Shown here piece by piece: positions 9,216 through 18,837 of a DNA stretch of 22,500 nucleotides. The first letter of the stretch is position 1. The number at the start of each line of letters is the position of its first letter. Source of the stretch: Prorocentrum cordatum (taxonomy: Eukaryota; Sar; Dinophyceae; Prorocentrales; Prorocentraceae); NCBI GenBank assembly GCA_963575745.1, contig CAUYUJ010003036.1:1-22500 (forward strand), written 5' to 3'. The notes beneath the pieces are model-generated. The model was given only the letters and a program-made list of their open reading frames with translations, was not told where the DNA came from and did no database searches. The position numbers and the translations under genes are program-made.

Positions 9216-9869
9216 CTCGTATATGCACATGTATATGTATATGCGTATGTACATGTATATGTAAATGTAGATGTATTTGCATATGCATATTCAAATGTAT
9301 GTTTTTACACATATATATATGTGTGTGAATATGTATATGTACATGTATATGTACATGTGTATGTACAAGTATATGTGTATGCACATGTTGATGTAACTGT
9401 ATTTGTATAGGTATATGTATATATACATGTACATGTACATGTAATGCACGTGAATATGTATATGTATGCAACATGTTGTGTATAGGTGCATCTGTACATA
9501 GGCATATGCATTTGTATAGGTATGATTTTATTTTCAAATATAGATGCATGCATACGCGTATGCATAATTATATGTGTATGTGTATGTATATGTATAGGTT
9601 TAGGTATGCGTATGTGCATATGATTATGTTTATGTAGATGTGTATGTATGCGTATATGTATACGTAGATGTATCTGCATTTGTACATGTATTTACACATG
9701 GGCATGCATATGTATTTGTATACGTATACGTATATGTATATGTAGATGTAGATGTAAATGAATATGTACATCGACTTTTACATGTATGTCATATGTAGAT
9801 GTAGATGTAGATGTAGATGCATATGGAAATGTATATGTATATGCAGACGTATATGTATATGTCGATGTG

Positions 9870-9870
<1 letters not shown>
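9216..9870. repeat. Degenerate hexamer tract (ATGTAT/ATGTAC/ATGTAG)n
   Basis: About 650 bp of alternating purine-pyrimidine sequence with a 6-bp rhythm, dominated by ATGTAT, ATGTAC, ATGTAG and GCATAT. Open frames on both strands give His/Ile/Tyr or Met/Tyr/Cys repeats and are not genes. Confidence 0.85.

Positions 9871-9877
<7 letters not shown>

Positions 9878-9917
<40 letters not shown>
9878..9917. repeat. (TA)n-(GA)n dinucleotide run
   Basis: A short TA run passes directly into a GA run of about 36 bp, ending the hexamer tract. Confidence 0.9.
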
Positions 9918-9959
9918 TAGATATCCCCGTGCACGAGGCCCGGGCGACCGGGGCCGCGA

Positions 9960-10508
9960 CCACGACAGGGCATGGGAGGACCAGGGTTCCCTAGTCCGCT
10001 CCCAGAGCACCCCGGAGCGGCCCTGGAGCTCCCAGACTGTCCCAGAGAGCTCCCAGAAGCCCTCGGGGACTTCGACAAGCCCTTCCAAGACAGCCCAGAT
10101 AGCCTTAACGTGGTCCCGGATGGGTTCGAGACCGCAAATACACAGCCCAAGAGGCCTCCAAGAGGCCTCAAGAGAGCTCCGAGAAGCATCCCGAGAGCCC
10201 GAAGAGGCTCAAATCCTTGATTTCCGTTGGTTTTTGACATGTTTTTCGGTGTCTGTTTTCGACCTCCCGGCGCTCTACGACAGCCGACGACGCCCCCAAA
10301 CCGCCGAAAGGACCTCCAACAGAGCACCAAGATTGCCCAAGGGAGCCCGAAAATTGCATGGGACGAGCCTCAGACGGCCCAAGAGAGCCCCAGGACAGGC
10401 CCATGCTGGGCCCCACAGCGGGAGCGGGAGGCCGCAAGGCGGCCCTGATGGCCCGAACGTGGCCCCAGATGGGCCCAACACGGCCAATACACAGCCCAAG
10501 AGCCCTCC
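9960..10508. repeat. CCAAGAGGCCCC-type repeat block with T-rich linker
   Basis: CCCAGA/CCAAGAGGCC repeats flank a T-rich linker (about 10218-10262, GATTTCCGTTGGTTTTTGAC) followed by GACCTCCCGGCGCTC. This is the same arrangement of linker, CGACGCTC-like phrase and repeats as in the 2413-3505 units, so it is a diverged single member of that family. Confidence 0.7.
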
Positions 10509-10509
10509 G

Positions 10510-10735
10510 AAATGTATGTATGTATGTGCATGTATGTATGTATGCATGCATGCATGCATGCATGCATGCATGTATGTATGTATGTATGTATGTATGTATG
10601 TATGTGTGTATGTATGTAGGTAGGTAGGTAGGTAGGTAGGTAGGTAGGTAGGTAGGTATGTATGTATGTATGTATGTATATGTGTATGTATGTATGTATG
10701 TATGTATGTATGTATGTATGTATGTATGATTATCT
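10510..10735. repeat. Compound tetranucleotide array ATGT / GCAT / AGGT
   Basis: The tetramer changes along the array: ATGT, then GCAT (about 10544-10570), back to ATGT, then AGGT (about 10617-10657), then ATGT again to 10728. The 4-bp phase yields Met-Tyr-Val-Cys type peptides in all frames; none is a gene. Confidence 0.95.
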
Positions 10736-10889
10736 ATATATTTACACATTGTTACATACATTTACACATACATATACACATATTTTTTATATATATGGTG
10801 TGTTGGCTTATGTATGCATAACATATAGTATATATATGTAAGTATGTATATACATACATACATGCATATATATATATATATATACGTAT
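10736..10889. repeat. AT-rich tract with TA runs
   Basis: AT-rich, ending in a TA run at about 10866-10886. Several TATATA and TACATA palindromes. No gene seen. Confidence 0.7.
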
Positions 10890-11543
10890 AATGGGTAGGA
10901 GGTCCCGGGCCCTCCAAAGTGCACTGACTTTTTCGTCTGACCGTTTCGGGCCCAGCGGGGGGCGCCAAAAAACGTCAAAAGGGGCCGAGAGACGTCCAAG
11001 AGGGCGCCTTGATGGCCCACGACCGGTCCGAGAGAGCCCAAGACCGCACAAGAGCGTTCCAAAATTGGTCCAACATGGCTTTGAAGACAGCCCAAGAGAG
11101 CTTCAAGATGGCCAAGATGCCATCAAAAGTGCTCCCACGAGGCACTCAGGAGGCGAAGCAAGTAGGTTTCCTCAATAGTTTTTGAAGGTTGTTCGTGTTC
11201 TTGCTGTTTCGTGCTTCCAACGGTTCAAGACAGCCTATGAGGCCCCAGAAACCAGCTCAAGACGGCCCAAGATGCACCCAAAGAGGGCGCCACGACAGCG
11301 CAATAGAGAGAGCCCCCAAGATGGCCCAAAAAGTGCCCCAAGGCGGCCCTAGAGGCGCCCAAGATCGCCTCAAGAGGGCCCCAAGAGGGGCTCAAGAGGG
11401 GGAACACGAACCGACAATTCGAGCCTTCCGCCCAGGCCTCCAGGAGGCCCCAAGAGACCCCAAGAGAGCCCAAGAGGCCCCCTAGAGGCCTCCTAGAGGC
11501 TCCACGAGGCCCCACAGGAGCCCCCAAAGACGCCCCACGAGCA
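10890..11543. repeat. CCAAGAGGCCCC-type repeat block upstream of the spliced-leader site
   Basis: Degenerate CCAAGA/GGCCC repeats with a T-rich linker at about 11164-11215 (AGTTTTTGAAGGTTGTTCGT). This is another dispersed member of the family seen at 421, 2413 and 9960. It runs without a break to the spliced-leader copy at 11544. Confidence 0.7.
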
Positions 11544-11593
11544 TCCGTAGCCATTTTGGCTCAAGGTGGATCTGAGTGCAGCGCGCAAGCGCT
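11544..11593 (+). ncRNA. Dinoflagellate spliced-leader sequence; candidate SL RNA gene
   Basis: Positions 11544-11565 match all 22 nt of the dinoflagellate spliced leader, with T at the variable first position and core CCGTAGCCATTTTGGCTC, ending in AAG. The next bases are GT, as expected of the donor site in an SL RNA gene. Downstream, AGCGC (11580-11584), loop GCAA, and GCGCT (11589-11593) can form a hairpin with a GNRA-type loop, making a 50-nt unit. Known: dinoflagellate SL RNAs are short, about 50-60 nt. Against a working gene: it is a single copy in repeat DNA and no TTTT box lies just upstream. The alternative is the 5' end of a trans-spliced mRNA copied back into the genome. The leader identity is near certain; gene status is not. 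Confidence 0.65.
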
Positions 11594-12130
11594 CATCATA
11601 GTTGCCCATCCCCATGCGGACCCCGCGACCAGACCCCTGGGGCCCGAGGCTGCCCACTTTTCCCAAACTCCCCCCTCCCCCCGCGGTGCCCACTGTGTCC
11701 CTCGGGGTCCTTCGGGGGGCTTTCGGAGGGCCCGAAGGCGCTCCCCAGACGGTCCAGGAGGCTTCCGAGACGGTCCAAGAGTTCGTCAAGACGCCCATGA
11801 TGGCTTCCAGACGGCCCGAGAGGCCCCCCAAGCGCTTGAAGAGGGCTTCAAGAGGACACTTATGAGGGCCGCAAGGAACACACATCGCCCTAATTCCTTT
11901 GGGAAGCGTCTATTTTGGGCATATGCGCTTTGTATTAATAGCGTCCACGACGGCCTCAGAGAACCCCAAGAGCGCCGCAAGACATCCCAACAAGCCCTCC
12001 AAGACGGTCCAAGAAGCTCCCAGGATCGCCCCAAAACGTCCCACGGAGCCCTCCAAGACGACCTCCGTAGGCGCCTGTGGATCCCAGAGCGCTCTGAGAC
12101 AGTCCAAGAGGCCCACAAGACACCTCACTC
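11594..12130. repeat. Unassigned segment grading into CCAAGA/GGCCC repeats
   Basis: About 11594-11735 is GC-rich single-copy-looking sequence just after the spliced-leader site. From about 11740 to 12125 CCAAGA/GACGGTCC repeats resume, with a linker at 11890-11945. If the spliced leader marks a retrocopied mRNA, its body would begin here. An ATG at 11616 opens a Pro-rich frame that runs into repeats, and no domain is recognisable. Confidence 0.5.
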
Positions 12131-12329
12131 TGCACCCCTCCCCGCTCCTCCCAGATCGCCCCCGTTCCTCCCCATCCCTCCCCGCTCCAGGCAAGTGTGC
12201 GCGAGGCGGTTGTGTCTCTGGCCGCGAGATCCTGCCAGTGCATACCTACATGTACGACCACCCTTCGGGTGATAAGGAGGTCGTGTGTGTGGTGGTGGGG
12301 GGAGGAACGGGAACCAACTGGAGCTACAA
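12131..12329. other. Unassigned pyrimidine-rich spacer
   Basis: CCCCTCCC-rich sequence to about 12190, then mixed sequence up to the pentamer array. Nothing is recognised. Confidence 0.4.
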
Positions 12330-12600
12330 CATAGCATTGCATCGCACAGCAGAGCATAGTATAGCATCGCATAGCAGCGCATAGCATCGCACAGCACAGC
12401 ATAGACGAGCATCGCGTAGCATAGCATAGCATAGCATAGCATCGCATAGCAAGTCATAGCATCGCATCGCATCGCATCGCATATAATAGCATATCATCGC
12501 ATGGCACAGTATGGCGTATTATAGCATAGCATAGCATCGCATCGCACAGCATAGTATCGCATCGCATCACACCGCATAGCTTAGCCTCGCATTGATAACA
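12330..12600. repeat. AGCAT/CGCAT pentanucleotide array
   Basis: About 270 bp with a 5-bp rhythm, mainly TAGCA and TCGCA with CACAG variants. The antisense frames read as Met/Leu/Cys/Tyr repeats and are not genes. Confidence 0.95.
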
Positions 12601-14363
12601 TAGCGTACTATGCGGGCCGAACCGTATAATGGCCGAAAGTCCGTCCAAACGGCGTTCTCGCCTCGGCGCGGACAGCACACCGCCAGCGTCACCTGCACGC
12701 CGTGGCCAGTTCAAGTTTCAGAGCGAATCGTGAGGATGTCTTAGCAGAAACCGGCTTTCTTGGTTCAGATGGGCGGGCTGGACGACATGGGCGAATCAAA
12801 CGCACGTTCGGGCCTGCGGCGGCCGCCTGGGACGGTCAGGGCACCCACAAGGCGCGCGCTTGCCGTCGACGGCGGGGCGCGGCTGCGGGAGAGCAGCCCG
12901 AGGCGAGGAGGCCCTCCCCCCACGAGCGATGCCCTGGCAGATTGGGCCAGTTTGATTGCCGCCAGTTTCCGTCGAACGCGTGCGGAGCAAGGGTGCGACG
13001 GTGATAACGGATCATTGTGCAGGCAGTTGCACGTCTCGTGGAGTATGTTGCGGTGTTTATTTCAGTGTTTTGCGTCGTGAATTCTTGTTATCCGTGTCGC
13101 GCCTCCGTCTACTCACTCCCTCCTCCTTCTCCTCCCTCCTTTTCCATATCACGATCAGAATTATCGCGATGTGACAGGCCTCGCACTTGGGCAACACAAG
13201 GGGGTGCCGCCAGGGGATAATTAGGACACTTACCAGTTCGTGCCCAGATTGTGGGGATGTCTCCAGCTGTTCGCTCGTTTCACAGATGTCGGCGCGTCTT
13301 TTTCAGGGCCGCGTGGTGTTCGCGATGTCGCAACAAACGTTGCTGGGCGCCACAATGGGGAGCGACCACGGGGTGGGACATTTGCCCACTTGCGGTCAGC
13401 ATTCGGGGATATCTCACGCGAGACGCTGGCTTTTTGAGGTGGGCGTGCTTTTTCTCAGGGCAGCCACGAAGGAAGCGAATACTTGGATCAGTCCCGGCAG
13501 TCGCCGCGGTACTGGGGTGACCGTCGGATCGATTATTTCGTTGTCGATTTTTATTGGCGCGTACCGTTCAAACCTTCAGGGTGGCCCAGTGTTGGCAAAT
13601 TTTGCGTGGTGATTGCACGACAAAGGTGGGCGCACCATAGAACCCTTCACGACAGCCCATCGTTGTAAAGATGTTCGTCGCGGGGCCTTGCACGCTCTGG
13701 GTCGTCTAGGCCTTGGGTAGGCGTAGAGTGCGTGAGGGGTGTGCCGAAATCGGGCCCATTGAGCCGTCTTGAGAGGTACGTAGCTGTTTCTTAGGTCTTG
13801 TTTCGCCGATCGGCGCGGGCCCCCGCTCCCTCCTCCCCAAAGACCAGATCTTGGCTGCTTAAAGCGGTTGCTTCAACCGGGTTGATTAAGCACTGGGGCC
13901 CGCCCCCCCTCCTCCCCCCGGTGGACACACGAGCTGCTGCTGTACGTGTGTGAGTTGTTTTCTCGAGGCGCCCCCCTGGGAATGAAACAAAGGGTATGTA
14001 GGCAGCTGAAGTGGGATCATGCGAAATCCTATTTCGACCTGCGGCCGTCTGTATGTTTCATGGTTGCACGCCGGGTGGAACACGTCCACCGCGTCGACAA
14101 CGAACATACTTTTTCGCGTTGCATGCCGAGTGGAATTCGTCCACCGCGCCCGCAACAGCTCCTCTGCCGCGTGGAATGTGATTCCATTGGTCCGCCAAAA
14201 AGGGTGTGGAAAGGAAAGGGATTGAGAGGGTTTGCTGAGAGGAGAATGCAGGATTAAGGTCGACTGGGGCTCATGGCGTGCATCCGTGGGGGCATAGAGG
14301 GATGGTGCGGTTTGCTGATTGATCATGATTGATAGAAGTCTTTCTAGACCGTCGCCGCATCTT
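12601..14363. other. Unassigned non-repetitive region
   Basis: The longest stretch of low-repeat sequence outside the two coding loci. Short frames exist, for example an ATG at 12629 opening 34 codons with Pro/Ser/Arg-rich product and a TGA at 12731, and frames over 12760-13080 and 13187-13612. None shows a motif I recognise, and none stays open for long. A decayed gene or exons of an unrecognised gene are possible. A short direct repeat at 14064-14148 is listed separately. Confidence 0.4.
14064..14148. repeat. 30-bp direct repeat containing a small palindrome
   Basis: TTGCA(C/T)GCCG(G/A)GTGGAA, then a (C/A/T)-variable pair, then CGTCCACCGCG, occurs at 14064-14093 and again at 14119-14148, 55 bp apart. 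Each copy contains GTGGA and TCCAC as a 5-bp inverted pair around a 5-nt loop. Another GTGGAAT...ATTCCA pair follows at about 14171-14186. Confidence 0.65.
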
Positions 14364-14364
14364 G

Positions 14365-14405
14365 CTAGAACCAAAGCGCGCGCGCAGCGCGCGCGTGGTT
14401 TCTAG
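14365..14405. repeat. GC-rich hairpin ending in CTAG
   Basis: A run of GCGCGCGC (14376-14385) and its complement (14387-14395) flank a single A. Outside it, CTAGAACCA on the left and TGGTTTCTAG on the right extend the symmetry imperfectly. On the + strand the GC stem is followed by six bases and then CTAG (14402-14405) and T. That matches the layout of a Helitron 3' end (hairpin, short spacer, CTRR, insertion before T). The alternating GC is also prone to Z-DNA. Confidence 0.6.
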
Positions 14406-14439
14406 TGTATATATATATATATATATATATATGTACAAA

Positions 14440-14472
<33 letters not shown>

Positions 14473-14474
14473 TA
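14406..14474. repeat. (TA)n microsatellite pair
   Basis: Two TA runs (about 14407-14431 and 14448-14472) flank a short TGTACAAATGTGTGTG segment, directly next to the CTAG hairpin. Confidence 0.9.
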
Positions 14475-16125
14475 CGCCCCCAGGCCCCGACCCCCACCGT
14501 TGGGACATCTCTGGACAATCCCAGGTGCCGCCCACGAGGCTACGGGTCCAGCATCTGTTGTTCTCGTCGGAGGCCTCCAGGGGGCTAAGGGATCAAAGTC
14601 GGGTGCCTTCAAGTGGGGGTCGGAGCAGGAATAGGATCACAAGAGGGATGCTGTCCGTCTTCGGAGAAAAGGGTCCACGAATCTGGCGGCATCAGGATCG
14701 GCACGCGTGACTCTGTTGTTGGTTTTAGGGGCTCAGATGTCGCGCACATAAAAGGCATATAACATTGCCAACAGTTCATCATCGTAGGAGTGTCGTTCTC
14801 TGTCTTCACAGCCTGTCTCTTCCTCAGCACTTCGTTCAAAAACATGCAGCGATTGATTCACAATTATTATGCAAGTCCCTGGCACATCCGTGGCATGTAG
14901 TTTTTAAGTAAAAAAATAGCTGGCTTTGAAGGCCCCGTCTTGAGGCTTGCCCAAGAGAGTATGATGGTTGCCCATTGCTTGGGTGGGAACAATGGCCGTG
15001 GAACCTCTGATAGAGCCCAGGGGGTCGGATGCCCAAGAGCCTCGTGGAAGCTTTGCTGATGGTAGTGGGGTCCTGGTCCTGGTGGATGCAGTGATCGAGA
15101 CCACTGTTGTCACAGGTGGGGCCGCCGTAAGAGCTTGGATGGGGTCACGCTGGAAGTTCGAGGGGGCCCGTGGTTGCCATACTCCTGGTTGTGGATGCTC
15201 GGGCCAGGCCGAGGTACCAGCAGTAATATGGTTTCCGAATAAGTAGATCAGTGTCCGCAGGAGCTGATTCCCTATATCCAATTGTAGTGAATGTCGTGGC
15301 GTAGCTCAGGGAACCCCTCAGAAACACTCGCGGGTGCGGAGCGGGGCGGGGCCCTCTTGCCACCTGACGGCACACCAGGTTTCGAAGGGGGGGCCCTCGC
15401 TGTGTGCTACACGCGCCGTACAAGGACATGTGAGGCCCAGGCTTGTATAGTATCCTGGTTGTGTAGCATCCAAGGGAAAGGGAGGACGAGGAGGAAGGAG
15501 GCGGAAGGACTGGAGACCAGAGCACCCTATTCAGAACAAAACGAAAACCCAAAGCAGGAGGGTTGAGAATAGTACTGCCAGCGCTGGTATCGCACCCTGT
15601 TGCTTCCCTTCCTCTTGTTCCTCGAGCCGACAGTCGGCGCCGCGTATTGGCGGTGCGCGCGGGCTCGGAGTACCCCTCGGTCTGTGTCAGGGGCTGCGGC
15701 CCGCAGGCCAGAGGGAGTCTCCCACTCTTGGCGGCTGTTGTGTGACGTGTATGAATGGCCAGTTGGGCCATGGGGGTCACGCGCACAACGTTTTGGTATG
15801 CTGTCCCGGTCATCGTTCTCCTCGGTGTTGTTTCTCGATACATGTCGACGGCATTTTTCGAGCGGCAATCTCAGCAGGCATCAGGTGTGCTTCTCGTTGT
15901 ATCGCATTGTAGTATCAAATGGGAAAATGCATCCTTCTTCCCAGTCTCCATGTTCCACCCTGGACTCGGCGAGCCTGCTGGCTGCGTTTGTGTCCTCACC
16001 CACTCCTGCGCCCTCCCCTCCGTTGTGTCTCCTGTCTGGTTCCTGCCCGCGCGAGGGTCAATCGGGCGAATGCCATCGGCAGTGTACGGTCGGTGTACGC
16101 ATGCATGGGGTCTTCTTATCGTCAC
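14475..16125. other. Unassigned non-repetitive region
   Basis: Mixed sequence with no clear repeats. Antisense frames over 14904-15281 and 15145-15843 are open, and the first has fairly even composition, so an exon cannot be excluded. No motif, signal or family is recognised, and the frames overlap one another. No coding call is made. Confidence 0.35.
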
Positions 16126-16128
16126 GCG

Positions 16129-16174
<46 letters not shown>

Positions 16175-16270
16175 TGTATGTATGTATGTGTGTGTATGTA
16201 TGTATGTATGTATGTATGTATGTATGTATATATGCATGTATGTATGTATGTACGTATGTATGTGTGTGTA

Positions 16271-16341
<71 letters not shown>

Positions 16342-16390
16342 GTGTGTGTATGTATGTATGTATGTGTGTATGTATGTATGTGTGTATGTA
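16126..16390. repeat. (TA)n-(TATG)n-(TATGTG)n compound microsatellite
   Basis: A TA run (about 16128-16147) leads into TATG tetramers (16147-16255), then ATGTGT hexamers (about 16262-16345), then mixed TATG/TGTG units. Met-Tyr-Val-Cys peptides are open in all frames; none is a gene. Confidence 0.95.
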
Positions 16391-16555
16391 ACCGCTAACC
16401 CGTGAGAGTAAACACTAGGGGATAATAAAGTTCGGGGTTCAGGGGGAGATAATCAAAGTAGCCCAACAGACCTCAGCATAATCTCGAAGTAAGAGATGAT
16501 CAAGAGAAGCCAAGCCGAGCACGTTTGTAGACATCCTTGGCGTTTAGTCTCCATA
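16391..16555. other. Unassigned spacer
   Basis: AT-richer spacer. GGGGATAATAAAGTTCGGGG and AGATAATCAA (about 16418-16456) faintly resemble the GATAATCAACCCC phrase in the duplicated unit at 20014-20725. This may be a distant copy. Confidence 0.35.
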
Positions 16556-17830
16556 GAAATATCATCAACAATGGCTTATCTCGCTGGAGACATCCTCAAC
16601 AAATCCCTTGTTTCGCTCGAGACACCCACAAACTATTGCTTATTTCGCTTGAGACACCGTCAAAGTATTGCTTATTTCGCTTGAGACATCCTCGAAATAA
16701 TTGTGTTTTTCGCTTGAAACATCCTCAAATAATTGCTGATTTCGCTTGAAACATCCTGAAACTATTGCGTATGTCGCGTGAGACCTCCACAAACTATTGC
16801 TTATTTCGATTGAGACACCCTCAAACTATTGTTTATTTCGCTTGAGACATCCTCGAACTGATTGTGTTTTTCGCTTGAAACATCCTTCAACTATTGCTGA
16901 TTTCGCATGAAACATCCTGAAACTATTGCGTATTTCGCTTGAGACATCCACAAACTATTGCTTATTTCGCTTGAAACACCCTCAAATAATTGCTGATTTC
17001 GCTTGAGACATCTACAAACTATTGCTTATTTCGCTTGAGACACCCTCAAACTATTGTTTATTTCGCTTGAGACATCCTCGAAATGATTGTGTTTATCGCT
17101 TGAAACATCCTCAAACTATTGCTGATTTCGCCTGAAACATCCTGAAATTATTGCGTATTTCGCTTGAGACATCCACAAACTATTGCTTATTTCGCTTGAG
17201 ACACCCTCAAACTATTGTTTTGTTCGCTTGAGACATCCTCATACTATTGCTTATTTCGCTGGACACACCCTCAAACTATTGTTTATTTCGCTTGAGACAT
17301 CCTCGAAACTATTGCGTATTTCGCGTGAGACATCCTCATACTATTGCTTATTTCGCTTGAGACATCCTCGAACTATTGCTTATTTCGCTTGAGACATCCT
17401 CGCAAAAATTGCGTGCTTCGCTTGAGACACCCTCAAACTATTGCTTATTTCGCTGGAGACATCGTCAAACTATTGCTTGAGACATCTTCAAACTATTGCG
17501 TATTTCGCTTGAGACACCCTCAAACTATTGCATATTTCGCTTGAGACACCCTCAAACTAATTTGCTTATTTCGCTTGAGACATCCTCGAACTAATGGTGT
17601 TTCGCGTGAGACATCCTCAAACTATTGCTTATTTCGCTGAAGACATCCTCAAACTATTGCTTGAGACATCCTGAAACTATTGCGTATTTCGCTTGAGGCA
17701 TCCTCAAACTATGGCTTATTTCGCTCGAGACATCCTGGAACTATTGCGTATTTCGATTGAGACATCCTCGAAATAATGGTGTGTTTCGCTTGAGGCTTCC
17801 TCGAACATATGCTCTTTTCGCTTGGGTATT
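16556..17830. repeat. 32-bp satellite array with higher-order structure
   Basis: About 40 units of 32 bp with consensus ATTGCTTATTTCGCTTGAGA followed by CATCCTCAAACT. Unit variants differ in the segment before TTTCGC and appear in a recurring order: TGTGTTTTT, GCTGATTT, GCGTATTT, GCTTATTT, GTTTATTT. The TGTGTTTT variant starts near 16701, 16862 and 17087. That is a 5-unit, ~160-bp higher-order repeat, with two extra units in the second round. Shortened units near 17470 and 17655 lack a TATTTCGC segment. The array ends about 30 bp past the stop codon of the - strand gene. Confidence 0.9.
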
Positions 17831-17861
17831 GTTTATAGTTCTCGAGGGCGCATGCTCGCGG

Positions 17862-18293
17862 TTAAAGCTTCATGCACGCGAGCTCGAAGTCCTTGGCTGC
17901 CCTCGGCAAAAAGCCTTTGTGGCGCACTTGCTCGAAGTGCTCGCCCATACAGGCTCGGCAGCCTTTACTGCCATCCTTGAGCTGCAAGCATTTCTTGCAC
18001 TCCTTGGCTGCTTGCAGTGCTGCCTCGAGGTTGGCGTGCTTGGGCTCGGGCACGAACGGATCCGGGGCCTTGCCCTTGGCCGTGGCCTTGGCCTTGCCCT
18101 TGGGCTTGGCGTCGCTCGCGTCCTTCAGCTTCTCGATCCACTCGTTACCTCGGGCGCAGATGTCGCTGATGCTGCTTGGCGGCTGGCGGCCCTCGCCGCG
18201 GAGCTCGCGCAGGGCGCGCTCGAACCACCTCGTCACCCACAATCCGCAGGACCACCCATCCACTTGGCATCTCGAGTTGCTCGGAGGGGGGGG
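17862..18293 (-). pseudogene. C-terminal part of Ulp1-like protease: Gln/Cys half plus CxxC tail
   Basis: This is the 3'-most coding piece of the - strand locus, ending at a stop at 17862-17864. It carries CQVDGWSCGLW, matching the Ulp1/C48 catalytic Gln (codon 18264-18266) and Cys (18246-18248). After WFERALREL come a charged linker and a Lys/Ala-rich stretch (KGKAKATAKGK), then an acidic/aromatic break and a zinc-knuckle-like CKKC-x9-CRAC tail. It is one frame away from the upstream half that holds His and Asp. The switch falls at or near a G8 run (18286-18293, C8 on the coding strand). A one-base indel there would explain it, whether sequencing error or true damage; a tiny intron is less likely. 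High GC at third positions fits coding origin. Confidence 0.75.
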
Positions 18294-18836
18294 CACTCCA
18301 CCTCAGGCCCAAAGAGCTTGCGCGGGATTCTCGTGGCCGCCTCCTTGGCGGACTCGGACGGCACCTTGAGAGAGTCCCGGTACTCGATGGCCACGTCCTG
18401 GAATTCCTCCTTGGTCACCTTGAGGTACGTGTAGTGCATCGGGTTGTCGGACCAGACGCAGATGAGCAGAACCTTGGCGTTCTCGATCCTCTCGCGCCAG
18501 GCCTTCTGCTCCTCTTGCGCCTCGGCAGTGGCCGCGTCGTCGCCATGGTCTTGTCGAGCCCAGAGAACAGCAATCGTCGGCTCGATTAGCTCGACGCCTG
18601 GCGGCTGGCCAACTCGTTCCGCGATCTCGCCAATGAAAGCCTTCATCGTGCCGAGCTCGAGGGTCCTGTTCTTCTCGACGAACTCGCAGTTGGTGATGGC
18701 TAGGTGCTTGGCCAGCTCGGTGCGCCTGGCCTTCCTCAGGGTTCGGTAATCCATCTTGGCGGGCTTGGCCTTCGCCCACTCCTCCTCGACCACGACCTCC
18801 CAGGCTCGAGGACCGACGGATGGGGGCGAACTCCGC
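18241..18836 (-). pseudogene. Ulp1-like (C48) cysteine protease: His/Asp half
   Basis: C48 proteases remove or process ubiquitin-like modifiers (SUMO type) using a His-Asp-Cys triad and an oxyanion Gln. Seen here, reading on the - strand: WEVVVEEEW, a basic segment (MDYRTLRKARR), a long helix-like region, then AKVLLICVW followed by MHYTYLKV with His at 18434-18436. IEYRDSL follows, with Asp at 18374-18376, 20 residues after the His. That spacing and the aromatic/DSL context match the family. The frame runs to a TGA just past the G8 run, and the Gln/Cys half continues in the next frame. Its upstream boundary is unclear: the preceding minisatellite (18838-18955) separates it from the next exon in another frame. 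The domain call is firm; whether the locus is active is not. Confidence 0.75.
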
Positions 18837-18837
18837 T

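Noticed and set aside
10115-10140. GGGTTCGAGACC resembling a tRNA T-arm
   Set aside because: No D-arm or anticodon arm upstream; it lies in repeat DNA.
12629-12733. Short frame beginning with ATG and Pro/Ser/Arg-rich product
   Set aside because: Only 34 codons, followed by a stop; no continuation with coding character could be shown.
14376-14395. Bacterial-type terminator
   Set aside because: The hairpin is alternating GC without a T-run after it, and the genome is eukaryotic.
15295-15395. tRNA-like start GTGGCGTAGCTCAGG
   Set aside because: No matching T-arm (GGTTCGAATCC-type), anticodon stem or acceptor pairing at the right spacing.
15145-15843. 232-codon antisense frame
   Set aside because: No motif, overlaps other open frames, and composition is not clearly coding; kept only as an unassigned region.
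15919-16405. Met-Tyr-Val-Cys repeat frames
   Set aside because: Direct consequence of TATG and TATGTG microsatellites.
16556-17830. CRISPR array
   Set aside because: The whole 32-bp unit is repeated with gradual variation; there are no unique spacers or cas genes, and the genome is eukaryotic.
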